Source: Micrasema longulum (Eukaryota > Arthropoda > Insecta > Trichoptera > Brachycentridae). Taken from it: a stretch of DNA of 64,000 nt. The stretch is from the NCBI GenBank assembly GCA_022494885.1, contig JAGVSM010004555.1, forward strand, positions 124,001 through 188,000. The letters run 5' to 3'. A program made the position numbers and the translations under genes. The notes under the pieces were generated by a model, which was not told the DNA's origin, searched no databases, and saw only the letters and a program-made list of their open reading frames with translations. This document shows, piece by piece, positions 33,801 to 44,400 of the stretch. Positions within the stretch are counted from its first letter, which is position 1. Every line of letters starts with the position of its first letter.

Positions 33801-35885
33801 TTCTATCCTCTCTGCCTACCCCTCTGGGGAAATGGCGTGATGGTTAGTTAGTTAGTTAGTTAGGTTAAGCATAGAATGAAAGCTAGCCATTTAATGTGCG
33901 ATGAGATGTAATGAGTTGAATGGGATTACAGTATAGGAACTAGTAGTGCTTTAAAATAAACTCAAGTGGTCTAAGTTTTTATTATTATTTAGATATACAA
34001 ACATGTTATTTAACAAAATTATTGCTGATTTAATAAATTATATAAAACAATATATTCATGCTTTTTCACAGTTGGCACTTTGTAAAATGAACATAAAACT
34101 TAAAAGATACAAATACAAGTGTGCCATTATTATGTTTCAGACAACAATGAAAACAACTACTGACAGTTATCTTCAAAAAAGTCAATGTTCTGAGGGACCT
34201 TCATTCTGGTGTGAAAGTGAAAAGAACGCAATTCACTGTGGTTTAGGAGTAAGTGAGATACTGATAGATACATAATCTAAACTCATTCATAAACCATAAT
34301 TAAGATAAAACACCAAAATCTTTAAAATCATGTTTCTTCTTTATAAAACTGACAATTACAATGATATGATGTCACATCACTCTACTTTGCTATTATTTTT
34401 ATACTAAGTTTTTTCTTCTTCTACATAACGCATATTCTCACGCGTTATAAAAATAAACTTTAATCTTAATATAAATTTTTACATGTTTTGCCACATTACT
34501 TTATCTCAAATGACTACAGAATGAATGGTTAGAACATGTTATTTTATATACCTGTACAATATGTACATGGAATAATATGGAGAAACATATTATTAATAAT
34601 ATTTTGATACATTTACATATAAAGTATCTATTGTGTATAAGTAGAAATACAGTAAAATCTCGACATAACGGACTAACTTGAATTTAAGCTAGTTTAATTT
34701 GAAAAGACGCTTTTAATTTTTTTCATTTGACTGGATGTTTTATCCGTTATATCCGAAATTCGTTAATTATACGACTGTTACATCGAGGTTTTACTGTATA
34801 TATATATTTATAATATTTATAAGGTGCTCAGATTTAAAGCAAACATTTTTATCCAGGCTGTTACGTACTGCAAAAAAAATGTATGGAAGTCAGGTAAAAC
34901 CGGAAAATCTCTTAAATTAATTGGAGAAAATAAATGCACTCAAGGTCCATCATATTGGTGTGAAAATGAAGAAAATGCCATTGCGTGTGATGTAAGCAGA
35001 ACAGTCATTATTTATATTATTATATCAATGTAATTATTTTTTTAATCAGTCATCTGGTGTTCATGTTTCACACAAATAATATTTCTGGTGGATTGCTATC
35101 CCAGTAATTTAATTTCCGTAAGCTAAAGCTGGAACGAAAGATGGTTAAATAAAAGTTCAAGTCAAAATGTTTAAAATTTGAATGAGGAAGTTAGGTAATT
35201 AAAAAAATTCTAAAGACTATCAAACCAAGCTCAAAAAAATATTTATTTTTATGTATCATATTATCTTCACGACGATTTTTACAATCGTTAATTTTTTATA
35301 TTACTCCGTGCGTGTAGTCACTAGTTCTCTTCGGTGAGTTGTCTTGATTGGTGGGTTGACTTCCCGGAAACCGAAAATCTATCAAAACAATCTATTATTG
35401 GTTGATTTAGAAAAACTTGTGACGCCATTTAAAGTAGCTGATTTTTATTATTTTTTCTAACATTTTAGATAAACTTTATCGTACAGTGCTTTTATTTTTA
35501 AAGCGTATAAGAAAACATTTTTTATATGCAATTTCCCGTAGCACTGAACTTCCTCGTTTAAAAATTCGAAAGATGTGATGACCTTTTTCACTTATTACTC
35601 AATTTATGCATGTGCATGAAGAGATAATATGTATTATTACCATAATAATATTACATATAATTTTTTTATTTAAATGAGTCATAAGAATATTTTTTAATTC
35701 CTTTCAATTTATTATTACATTTTTTATTATAATTCGTATATAATACCTCAAGGAATATTTATTATTTGCTGACAAAATTATAACATTAATTGTAGTACCA
35801 ACATACATAATAATTATCAAAATGCTTTTTTCAGGCAATCGAATTTTGCAAAAAGAATTTTTGGAAGTTGAAAAAGAAGCACTAA
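24843..35885 (+). CDS. Compact secreted saposin-like protein (SapA-SapB-SapA-SapA), seven exons
   Basis: Coding exons are 24843-24891, 28097-28178, 30198-30348, 31704-31904, 34141-34248, 34857-34991 and 35835-35885 (777 nt, 258 aa, TAA stop), all with GT-AG borders. Residues 1-21 look like a signal peptide. SapA 1 spans about 32-60 (CTWGPSFWC, then NAMKC and W60). One SapB follows, with Cys74, 77, 105, 115/117, 142 and 148 in the CxxC...C...C...CxxxxxC pattern, plus extra Cys153 and 155. SapA 2 is about 177-207 and SapA 3 about 224-252. Potential N-glycosylation sites are N42, N62 and N67. SapB folds bind lipids and activate lysosomal glycosphingolipid hydrolases; SapA domains are normally removed from prosaposin. 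By family the product should enter the secretory or lysosomal route. First-exon length (49 nt) and the first three intron phases (1, 2, 0) match the adjacent prosaposin gene, which suggests tandem duplication. No transcript evidence is available. Confidence 0.85.
25906..26165 (+). pseudogene. LINE C-terminal fragment, same family as 43059-43915
   Basis: Frames encode GWAMHCGLRMFPESLNHACL and GSRHPGRPLLTVRQQFMSEL, nearly the same as the region after the RT at 43660-43800 (GYGWLGHVL-type, then GSRSPGRPLLTVRQQFM). It ends in a gatgatg tail and lies in intron 1 of the compact saposin gene. Confidence 0.7.
26413..26853 (+). mobile_element. Solo LTR 1 (441 bp) with 4-bp target duplication
   Basis: It begins TGTAAGG, ends CCCTACA, and is flanked by CATC on both sides (26409-26412 and 26854-26857). 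It is homologous along its length to 36036-36530, with shared blocks such as gtagggacgatgtgaatgt and gagttgcattata. TG...CA ends plus a 4-bp duplication fit a Ty3/gypsy-type LTR. Orientation is inferred from the TATA-like tttttatagg near 26660. No internal coding region is attached. Confidence 0.8.
27010..27490 (-). repeat. Interspersed repeat R4, copy 2
   Basis: Contains gccatagtgccataattcag, the inverse of the ctggattatggcactagagc block at 63425, and tatgaagaaaagttagaaagcg matching 63390-63410 in reverse. The frames here on both strands (27151-27459) are mutually antisense and unlikely to be coding. Confidence 0.45.
27550..28062 (+). repeat. SINE family B copy 1, split by an MITE
   Basis: The tRNA-like head gcgacctccgtagcgtaatg with B box ggttcgattcc (27605-27615) is followed by a body with gcgtgggtgttttgaattg, interrupted at 27678. 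It resumes at 28020 with attgggtctcctggactgttggtgcaaaaa. Copy 2 (36554-36730) shows the uninterrupted arrangement. Confidence 0.75.
27679..28019 (+). mobile_element. MITE family M1, copy 5, inserted in a SINE
   Basis: Begins AGGTTCAGTGCTACG, ends CACTGAACTTCCTT, and is flanked by ATTG on both sides (27675-27678, 28020-28023). Interior landmarks are gtgacgccactcgcgga and tcacaacgctgataatacga. At 341 bp it is the best-delimited copy. Confidence 0.8.
28855..29030 (+). repeat. tRNA-like SINE fragment
   Basis: A head with ggtagtaagtgcgttcgcct and B box gttcgattcct near 28901 is followed by a non-tRNA body (gcgggtaac...). No cloverleaf pairing was found. Confidence 0.4.
29221..29635. mobile_element. 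Fold-back element FB1, copy c
   Basis: The left end (caatattttgagtttgtcc ... ggggagctgttaatattaac) is mirrored by the right end (gttaatattaacagctcccc ... gacaaactcaaaatattgttg). Interior ctacagggcttatgacctg is the family core. It lies in intron 2 of the compact saposin gene. Confidence 0.8.
29740..29950. mobile_element. FB1 half-copy d, inverted relative to copy c
   Basis: About 200 bp (gtttcagctctataacttcac ... gtaaagtggccacttaaacc ... cttctctaaaatgttc) is an almost exact reverse complement of 29300-29505. The near identity implies a recent event. Confidence 0.8.
30005..30170 (+). repeat. SINE family C with tRNA-like head
   Basis: Head ttgtggtatattggttaacgcg, a body with cttaagttttatctctgcat, and the tail accactgggtgcggataggga. 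It lies about 30 bp upstream of the exon 3 acceptor of the compact saposin gene. The body segment also occurs in the inverted repeat at 39087-39211. Confidence 0.55.
31188..31240 (+). repeat. SINE family C 3' tail
   Basis: aatgcgccactaggtgcggaa followed by (gat)n, matching the family end. Confidence 0.5.
32034..32215 (+). other. GC-richer patch in saposin-like gene intron 4
   Basis: A sharply bounded stretch (gatccagcctgcggtggctt ... ccatccagtctcatggcac) contrasts with AT-rich surroundings. All frames contain stops. It is probably the remnant of a retroelement UTR, which I cannot assign. Confidence 0.35.
32575..32820 (-). pseudogene. Penelope-like retroelement fragment (GIY-YIG endonuclease)
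   Basis: The reverse strand reads CNHKYIGQTARNLNIRIEEL, then after a frameshift NTFSEFANHIMELNHSVDS and ENLEIHKKKLEKI. C.HKYIGQT.R....R..EH, S.FA.H....NH and L..LE..EI in this order are the GIY-YIG end of Penelope-like RT proteins. No RT part is seen. Confidence 0.7.
33125..33840 (+). pseudogene. Non-LTR retrotransposon RT C-terminus (open 228-codon frame)
   Basis: The frame is open from 33154 to TGA at 33840. It encodes the region after the YxDD block: KQVEEFVYLGSMFTRDG, IERRVSAGNRVNGALKSV, LAVHNGVLVPTRMYGSEAW, RLNAVEMRSLRRMCG, LLRWFGHVERMNDERTAKK, GRPRKT and the C-terminal VCQDRVVWRSILSAYPSGE. This is a widespread arthropod LINE family. It has no stops or frameshifts but is 5'-truncated, so recent yet dead on arrival. 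A (TTAG)n tail follows at once. Confidence 0.85.
33842..33866 (+). repeat. (TTAG)n microsatellite at the LINE 3' end
   Basis: ggttagttagttagttagtt directly follows the LINE stop codon. Simple-repeat tails are common at the 3' ends of such elements. It resembles, but is not, the insect telomere repeat TTAGG. Confidence 0.8.
34650..34796. mobile_element. 147-bp pogo/Tigger-like MITE with TA duplication
   Basis: It starts CAGTAAAATCTCGACATAAC and ends gttacatcgaggttttactg, flanked by TA on each side (34648-34649, 34797-34798). The termini match the CAGTA-type ends of Tc1/mariner pogo elements. It sits in intron 5 of the compact saposin gene, 60 bp before the exon 6 acceptor. Confidence 0.8.
35184..35555 (-). 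mobile_element. MITE family M1, copy 6
   Basis: Starts GAGGAAGTTAGG, ends GTAGCACTGAACTTCCTC. Interior gacttcccggaaaccgaaaat and gtgacgccatttaaagtagc match other copies in reverse. It lies in the last intron of the compact saposin gene. Confidence 0.75.
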
Positions 35886-35953
35886 TATTGTTGTATTTAC
35901 TGAAGACAGGACATAAAACAAATATATACAGTTATCCTAGTCGCAATTATTGC

Positions 35954-35959
35954 AATAAA
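35954..35959 (+). other. Candidate polyadenylation signal of the compact saposin gene
   Basis: AATAAA lies 69 nt after the TAA stop, the first canonical hexamer downstream. A solo LTR begins 77 bp later, so a longer 3'UTR would run into it. Confidence 0.5.
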
Positions 35960-36035
35960 TTGTAGTATCAAATAACCTATTTTTGTTTTCATTTTTAACA
36001 ATTCAGTAAAAGTCCTAAAAATAGAATAATAAACA

Positions 36036-36530
36036 TGTAGGATTATGTAGTTGAAGGTTGGTTGGAGTTCTTACACCAGCTAGAGATTGACAGAGAAGAC
36101 ACGAGGTTGCTGTTTGATGATTATTTGTTACATGGTGAATAAGTGATGAATTATGTAGCATGAGTATTAAGGCGATGAAGAGTTGAAGTAACTGCACTTG
36201 TACTACATGCAGGAACTGTGTGACGTCGTCGAGCTGGACTGAAGTGAACTTGTTGGGCCAACTGACTGAACGAGCTTTCTGACGTTGGCTGCGTCCTGTA
36301 GTCTCTATATAGACGACGTTTCTTTGTAGTTCATTTCTTCATGGTAGGGACGATGTGAATGTGCTGCAGAACAATGCTCCCGGTTTAATGTACAATACTA
36401 TAAGAGTTGCATTATACGAATGTATTGGATTCAATAGAAAATTATGACATTGCATCATCGGTCATTGGTCTACTTCAGGTGAACTAATTTAACACGTATG
36501 TGTCATTGATTATGGACTATGGACCCTACA
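36036..36530 (+). mobile_element. Solo LTR 2 (495 bp) with 4-bp target duplication
   Basis: TGTAGG...CCTACA ends form a 6-bp inverted pair. AACA flanks both sides (36032-36035, 36531-36534). A TATA-like ctatatagacgacg is at about 36303. It is homologous to 26413-26853. It lies between the two saposin genes. Confidence 0.85.
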
Positions 36531-36553
36531 AACATGCTTACATGTTTAACTAC

Positions 36554-36732
36554 ATGGCGGCCTTCGTGGTGTAGTGGTCAAGACGCTTGACTCACGCTCG
36601 GAAGGTTCCGGGTTTGATTCCCGATGAGAACACAAACATTAAAATGTGATTTTTCTCAAGCCTGGGTGTTCTGTGATGTAATTCACCACTGTAATTGGGC
36701 CTTCTGGCATGTTGTGGTGCAAAAATAAAATG
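36554..36732 (+). repeat. SINE family B, copy 2 (uninterrupted)
   Basis: Head cggccttcgtggtgtagtgg with B-box-like ggtttgattcc, body gcctgggtgttctgtgatg, tail attgggccttctggcatgtt. It begins 24 bp after solo LTR 2. Confidence 0.7.
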
Positions 36733-36965
36733 AAATGAAAAAACTAAAAAATGCTACTAATTTTTGCAAATGGTATTACTTATAGTAATCATAAATATAA
36801 TATTAAAATTTATTTTCTTTATTGTAGCCTTGAGAGAAATGTATGAAGGACGAAAAACCTATAAAATAAAAAATAATCAAAGCACAAAACTTCTTTTTTC
36901 CCATTTTTACTGCCAGATAATCGTAAATTTCCTTTTAACAAATTGTTTTTATATTATGGTATGGG

Positions 36966-37922
36966 TAAAGTGACCATTTGTCCTGTTTAGAACGAGACCG
37001 TCCCCTTTTTACGTAGCCTGTCCCATTGTCCCCGCGTCGGGACGTCGAAATGTCCCGTTTTCAAAAAGAAAGCAAAACACGGTAACATTTTTTTTTAAAG
37101 TGTTGACGAAGAACAAATAAAAATTACAGCTGCTGAATTCTATAAAATAAGCAAAGAATATTTGGAGCAGTGGACTTTGTTCTTTGAAGAATAAGAATTA
37201 TTCAAATGGTCAGATTTAACTAAAATACCTACGTGGGAAAAAATTCAAGATGTAATGGATATATTGATTCAAAAGCAATTTAGTAATTGTAACTAAGATA
37301 CAGAAGTATTTGATGAATATTCACTTATTACTTACTATATAACACCGCAAAAAGTGACAGAATGGAACATTTGGAACGTTTCAATCGAAAGTCACTGGGT
37401 GGAATTGTTCCAACACTTTTGCACCAATAATTTTAATCATAAAAACTTTCGTATAATTATTGAATACATTTTATGCCTGCCCGGAACTAATGCACCCGTA
37501 GAAAGAGTTTTTTCATAGATGAACAAGTTGTGGACAACTGAAAAAACGCAATTGGAAGTAGCAGTTCTTAAAGCAATGTTGTTAATTAAAATCAATTTTA
37601 AGAAATCCTGCTGAGAATTATATTAGTATTTAAAAGCAAATTCAGTAATACTTAAGAAAATTTGTTCATCAGAAAAATATAAAACAACATAAATTTTTGA
37701 TATTTATATTATTCATTCCTGTTATTTTCTTTTCTTCATCAACATTCCTGTTTTTTTTATTAACAAATAAAAACTATGCGTTTTCTTTAATACACATACT
37801 ATTACATAAAAATTGGTGAGTGTCCCATTTTAAGGACAAAAATAAATGTTCACATTATGAATACACATACTTTTACGTAAAAATTGGTAGATGTCCCGTT
37901 TTGGGGACAAATGGTCACATTA
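36966..37922 (+). mobile_element. Degenerate full-length hAT transposon with perfect 8-bp target duplication
   Basis: The left end TAAAGTGACCATTTGTCC and the inverted right end TAATGTGACCATTTGTCC differ at one of 18 bases. GGTATGGG is duplicated exactly at 36958-36965 and 37923-37930. Inside, with several stops and shifts, are EEQIKITAAEFYKISKEYLE, then IIEYILCLPGTNAPVERVFS and MNKLWTTEKTQLEVAVLKAM. This is the C-terminal dimerisation region of hAT transposases. At 957 bp the transposase gene is mostly deleted. Confidence 0.9.
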
Positions 37923-38426
37923 GGTATGGGTCGGAAAACATGTAAGTAAATAATTAGAATAATTTATTTTAAAAATTGCCGCCATGTTAACCAAGCTAAT
38001 GGCTATATTCCAAAACTAATGGAATGTCAAAAATTGTAGTCATCACCTTTAAGATTTCGCGACAAATGGTTTAATAATTGACTTTTGAAAACCTCTGGAA
38101 TGTTGAATAAAATAACATCATTTCTTCTCTAAGTTTTAAACCTTTTTTGAGATTTATATAATTATCTTTTGTTTTTCATTTCTTTCGATTTTAAGTTTTG
38201 GAACAATGACTCGCACTAATTTATCCTGCACCAATGGCGATCAAGTATTTACAATCAGCTGACCCTTTGACTTGACAAACTTGATAAAATAAGAAATGAG
38301 AATAAAATCAAATCCGCCGCCGTCTGTTGCGATTGTTACAGCGTAATATACGGGTGTCAACTTTTGTGTGATATTATTATTTAATTTGTGGTGTGTAGTT
38401 TCAACATAACAATAAAGAAAGTGGCG

Positions 38427-41400
38427 ATGGCGAGCATGCAATTTGTTTGCCTGGCGATTTTCGCAGTTTATTGCGGTAAGTTCTGTTCATTTTGTTTTTG
38501 TATTAAGTCTGACGTTTTGCGTCTTTGTTCATAATAATAATTTGAGCGATGACATGTTTGGCCTCGGTTCGTCGGGTTATGCCTTTATTCTTACTACTTT
38601 TTATCATACTAGGTAAAAGTATTACTAGTTTTAAATGAGTAATTAGGATAGATATATATTATATCCTATTAGAGCCAATCACAGTTTGAAATGCGCCTGA
38701 CGGTTTTGTATCTCTATTACTTAACATTTTCACAACGTATTCGTAGTAACATTCATACTTTGCCAGATGTGAACACAATACAGACGTAAACACAATGTTT
38801 TTGTTATTATTCGATTGAACGACGACATTCGTTAATTATCTCATAATATTTTTACTCCTCTGACAATGACATTTCGCATTTTCCCCGCGATACGCATTAT
38901 CGCAATATCTATTTGCGGATATTTATGTTTGTGAAGAATGTACATTTTTCACAGCAAAACATTATTATTTTAGTTTGTACACAACCACATAATGTAAGTA
39001 AGATAGATGGCCAAATTATAAAAACAAAGAAAAGGGTACTACTAGAGTTTCCAGTCTCGACACAAATTTGAGTTTCGAGACTAATACCCGTATGCAGAGA
39101 CAAAACTTAAGGTGAGGAAAGTGCATTCTAATCTCATACGCAGAGAATAACCCGAAAGTGCAGACAATAGAATGTACTTTCCTCACCTTAAGTTTTTTCT
39201 CTGCATAGGGTTATAAGACAAGACTCGAAGTCTGAGTCTCGAAATTTCGAGACTAAAACGAGACACGGAGACCAAGTCTTGAAATTTCGAGCCTTTGGGA
39301 CTATTCGTTCCTAACAATTAATAATTTGTATTAAAAAAATAGTGCATTTAGTAAATAAATCTCATCAAAGCATACTTTTAATAAATCTTTTTTTTCTCAG
39401 TGTTGCTTGCGCTAGCACCAAGATTGTAAAATTCTTCCTTCATTTTTAATTATTATATTATTCAATATAATATTGGCTTCCTTATATTTTTTCAGTTCAG
39501 TTCAGTGCCGAAAAATCAGTGTTGTTTATCATAAGCAAAGCATAGTATTATTATGATCTGTTTGCAAAACAGTAAAGAAGGTAAACAATATACATAGGCA
39601 AAATTAAAATATAAGCAAACATATATTAACACTGTCTATTCTCACTAGGTATAGCAAATACCTGTTCTGAGGTAGACAGTATTTTTTTTCAAATATGTAA
39701 TATAGCGTATTTTTTATTAGAGATTTCTAAAGATAATTAATACAAATTTGAATACTATATGAAAATATAATAATCTTACAAAAATTAGTATATAAATTTC
39801 AAAAACATGCTATTCAATGTACCTCACTGTAATTTGGATACCATTGTTGTTTTTGCTGTAGGGAATTTTAGAGCCAATGTCAGATTCTTTTCACTTCTGC
39901 CTAGTATGCTCAGAACATTTAACAAAATCTCGTTAATCAAAATGGTCTATGTGTTCTTACAGCAAAGGTAATCAAGCATTCAAGAAGTAAGCGAACAGAA
40001 CTAAGACACAACAAAAAAAATTACAACACATTAGTCAACAATTTATTCTCCTTCATTATTTACATATTCTTGCTAACATTTTATGAGTTTTTCAATGCCT
40101 GTGTGATAAAAAACAACCAGACTTGACTTGAGGGATTCGTCCAACCATGTCTGCAATTCAACGTCATTATTGAAGGAAAGGCCGTGCAAATTGTTCAAAA
40201 GCAACCGGAAAAGGTGCAAATCTAACGGCGTGAGTTCTGGAGAATATGGAGGGTGCGGGAGGACTCTCCAACCAAGCGATTGGATACCATTTTTCGTAAT
40301 GTTTGCAATATGAGGGCGGGCATTATCGCATTGCAGAAAAACGCCATATTGCCGATCTGGCCTTTTTTGTTGAATTGCAGTGTTGAGTCGGCTACATTTG
40401 CATAATATATAGCCCCGCATTGACTGTCTGATTGCGTTCAAGTAGCTCGTAGTAGATGACGCCTTGCTAATGCCACCAGATGTAAGTTATCGTCTTGTGC
40501 GATAATATATATAACCTTGTTTCTCTCTGGGCGTTGCTTGCTGACCATAACTCACCCATTCTTTCCGTTTCTTCATATTCACATAAAGGCATCATTTTTC
40601 ATCACCAGTAATGATGCGGCAAAGGAACCTTTGATTGAGCAGCAAACCAGCAAAAATTTACAAACATTGATCTCTGTTGTTTTCACTCTTGTTTTCACTT
40701 TTGTTGGTTTGAAAGGGATCTTCATGAATAATATGGTTTAAGTAGTCCTCGTCGAAGACCACTTGTCGTCTGAAACGCTGCATATCTTTCAGGTCTAAAT
40801 TCCCATCTTTGCAATGCAAAAAAACCATTTACCAACTGTCCTTTCATTCATAGCAGCTTTGGCAACTTTATTCCCTCGATTGAACTCAAACAGAAGGAGA
40901 TGTCGAAAATGCTCACTTTTGTCTGCTTGAAATTTCATTTTGAAGGCTAGTAATCAAATAAAATAATAAATTTTAACGTAAAAGCAAACACAATATTTTG
41001 TAAAGCAGAACTTTTACTTTTGGTGCTCATTTTTATATTTGGAAAAAAATGCCTAATACGTTATACATATGATAGAAAAAAAATAGATATCTGTATATAG
41101 TCAAAGTACAAAAATATAAGATAATTGAATTAACATTAAGGAAGAGAGGGAGAAAAATTGGACAGGTGGGAATCGAAGAGAGAGAGATGGTTATAGTTGA
41201 ATTTAATTCAGTAGTCGCATAAAAGAAGACAACTTGTTATCAAAGAAATCAAGACTGGGACATTTGTTGGCCGACCTAAGAATTCTGGGCAAGGCGGAGT
41301 AGAGAAAACCATAATTAGAACTCTATGGTTTCCTTTATGAAAAAATAAATTTTGTCTCAGGTTTCTTCTTGTGATATTTAATTTTATAGATCTCAGCTTT

Positions 41401-44400
41401 ATTATTTCTTCACACCACAAAATTTGCACTTTCTTCACACCACAAAATTATTTGTGCCCATTTTTAAGTGAATAATTAAAGTTTTATACTAAGTAATACT
41501 ATGCTATAGAACTAACACAGTGTTGAAAATGCTGACAGTAAAAAAACCCATGTATTTATGTTGGTAGGTACATATTATAATTGCCCGTTCTATTGACTTA
41601 AGTATCTATTGACTGTAAAAATGAATCTTACAATTTTAACAAGATAATTTACCTCAGTCATGCATCTATGTACATTAGTTTTCAGATATCCAATCTTATG
41701 TCAATGTGCATCTATATTATTTCTGTTGTGAATAATTCTAAAACAGAAAATAGTTTTTTATAGATTAAATTAAACGTTCTTACAATCTACAAACCGAAAA
41801 TTTAATTTACATATTTCTTTTTAAAAAGTAGACACAAACACGATTTTCAAGCGGTTCTATATTGTGTTATTTAGTGGAATTTGTATGTAATTAAATATTT
41901 CAGAGTTTTTGTGATAATTTTTACTAATACCAGTTGACAAAGATATGGTAATAAATGTTTTTTTTCAAAATAAATATTTGCGTTCTCATAATTTACTCAA
42001 ATATTTCAATTTCAGGGACATTTTCAACAAATTTTAAATAACTCCTTGTTAGAAAATGGGAACCAAATTGGGGTAGAGTGGGATTAGAACTGCGGACCTT
42101 TGATGCGTGAGTCCGAGACACTAGCCAGGGGACTACAACCCGACCTCTTTAGTCCTCTACAATTTGCTTTCCAACGAATTCATATTTTCATATTATACCA
42201 ACGATTAGGTCACCTTACTTCGTGTTTGATAACCTTAAAGGTTTATTTTACTGGATACTAAGTATTATGAGCATCCAATAATAAACTAATTGACATACAT
42301 AGTAATTTGTGATAAATCTGAGTATGATTATTATCAAACTCTAAGAAATATAAGTAATATAGTCAATTTTTCCTTTTTTTCCTAAAGAATTAACCGGTGG
42401 AGTTCTTAATTTGGTAGATTAAGTAGACTCCAATAATATTTTTTTGCTTTACTAAATTTGTACAGTATTAATATTGATTTTCCATAAAAGGTACTCAAGT
42501 AACATTACAATAAATGCGAAATTATGACAGAATTTTCAATAAGAAGTTTGATGAATTAAGTGATAATATTTTTAGGATGTATACTTAATTGACCTTTTCA
42601 ATTGCTGTTAATAATGATAGCATTTAAAAAAATAAATCCTTCATTTAAGTACCTTTAATTAAAATATTAAAAAAAAATACATTTACAATAAACGAAGATG
42701 ATAATGTAATCTCCTCTCGATTGAGAAAATGAGGACACTGCCTCTTGCAAGTAGTTTTTAATTTATCATCTTCTATATTTCTTTTATATTTTTCACTGTC
42801 ATGTTGTCCTCTCTGGAAAGATAATTTTCAGTTATAAAAAATAATTATAGATAAGAACAATCGTAAAATAAAAACGAAACCCTTTGTCTGGAATATAATT
42901 AGTATTATTAATATAACTAATATACATTATTTATAGTATGTTTATAAATATAATCATTACAATTTCGAATCATTGATGGCATAAAGGTATATAATATGTA
43001 CATTCAAAAGTAGGTTGGTAGAATTTAACCTTAGTATTTGTAATCTAATCTAATCCTCATGGACTTCATCCTAAGGAGGTCAATTCCACTTGAACGAGGA
43101 ATATCCATCTCTTCCTCCCAAAAACTCTGCGACCTAGAGTATGCTGATGATGCGGTTATAATTGACGATTCAGTCACGGGTCTTCAGGCCACTGTAGATA
43201 GCCTAAATAGTTACTCCGCATGCATGGGTTTAAAAATCAATATTGCAAAAACCCATGTACTGTGTAACACTTCATGCCTTGATGCCCAAAATCCTCTGAC
43301 TCTGTCAAACCAAATCATCAAAAGGGTCGAGAGTTTTAAATACCTGGGGGTTTATGTTACGGAAAATGGCAGCTTTCAAAAAGAACTGGGAGTGCGGCTA
43401 GGAATAGCAGGCTCCACATTCAACAGTATGAAGGCTGTCTGGAGATCGGATATTTACTCAGTAAAAACTAAATGCCGCCCATATTACGCCTGCATTTCAC
43501 CTATTCTCCTCTATGGATGCGAATCGTGGCACCTCACTAAGGTCCAAAACAGCAAAATTCTGAGTTTTGAGAATAAGTGTCTCGGAAGAATCTTGGGTGT
43601 GCGAGAATGGTGAAGAGAATGGACGCAGCAAACTCCGGTGACAACTGTCATCAAGTGGGGGTGATACGGTTGGCTTGGCCATGTACTGTGAATGTCTCCT
43701 GAGAGCCTTAACCACGTTTGCCTACTTTACAAGGCATCGGGTTCTCGAAGTCCTGGACGTCCACTGCTGACTGTTCGTCGGCAGTTCATGTCAGAACTAT
43801 GAGACTCGAAGCTGACTTGGGAGGATGCATAGGAGCTGGCAGCGGACAGAGATGCCTGGAGGATCTTCGTGTACACCATATGCTCCAACTAGGGAGTGGA
43901 CATGGAATGATGATGATTATTTTGGTAGACTTGGTGATACAGCGTTGATAAATAAAATCAATAGAATATAATGATCGCAATCTAAAGAAGGCATTTTCAT
44001 TTTAAATTTTTTTTTTTCAATGTATTCTAATTAAATTATACGAATTCCTGTTTTTTTCCCACTCTTAAGTGCGTATATCTAAATTATTATAGACTTCTGG
44101 ATTATCTTTGTGAATATCATTTATATTTGTTTTGGCTATTCGATCAGGAGTTTATAAATTGAATATTTTTAAATATAGATATATACAAAATAGAATTTAT
44201 AACTAAGTAATATTCTCATGGATGTTTATGTGTGTATATGTATGTTCATATGTATGTATGTATGTGTATATATGTGTATATATGTATGTATGGATATGTA
44301 TGTGTGCATGCACGGGTATATATATGTATGGATATGGATGAGGATGTGATATAGATATTGACTTAGATATAGATATAGATATGGATATGTTAATAAATAA

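Noticed and set aside
33842..33866. Interstitial telomere repeat
   Set aside because: The unit is TTAG, not TTAGG, and it directly follows a LINE stop codon, so it is the element's simple-repeat tail.
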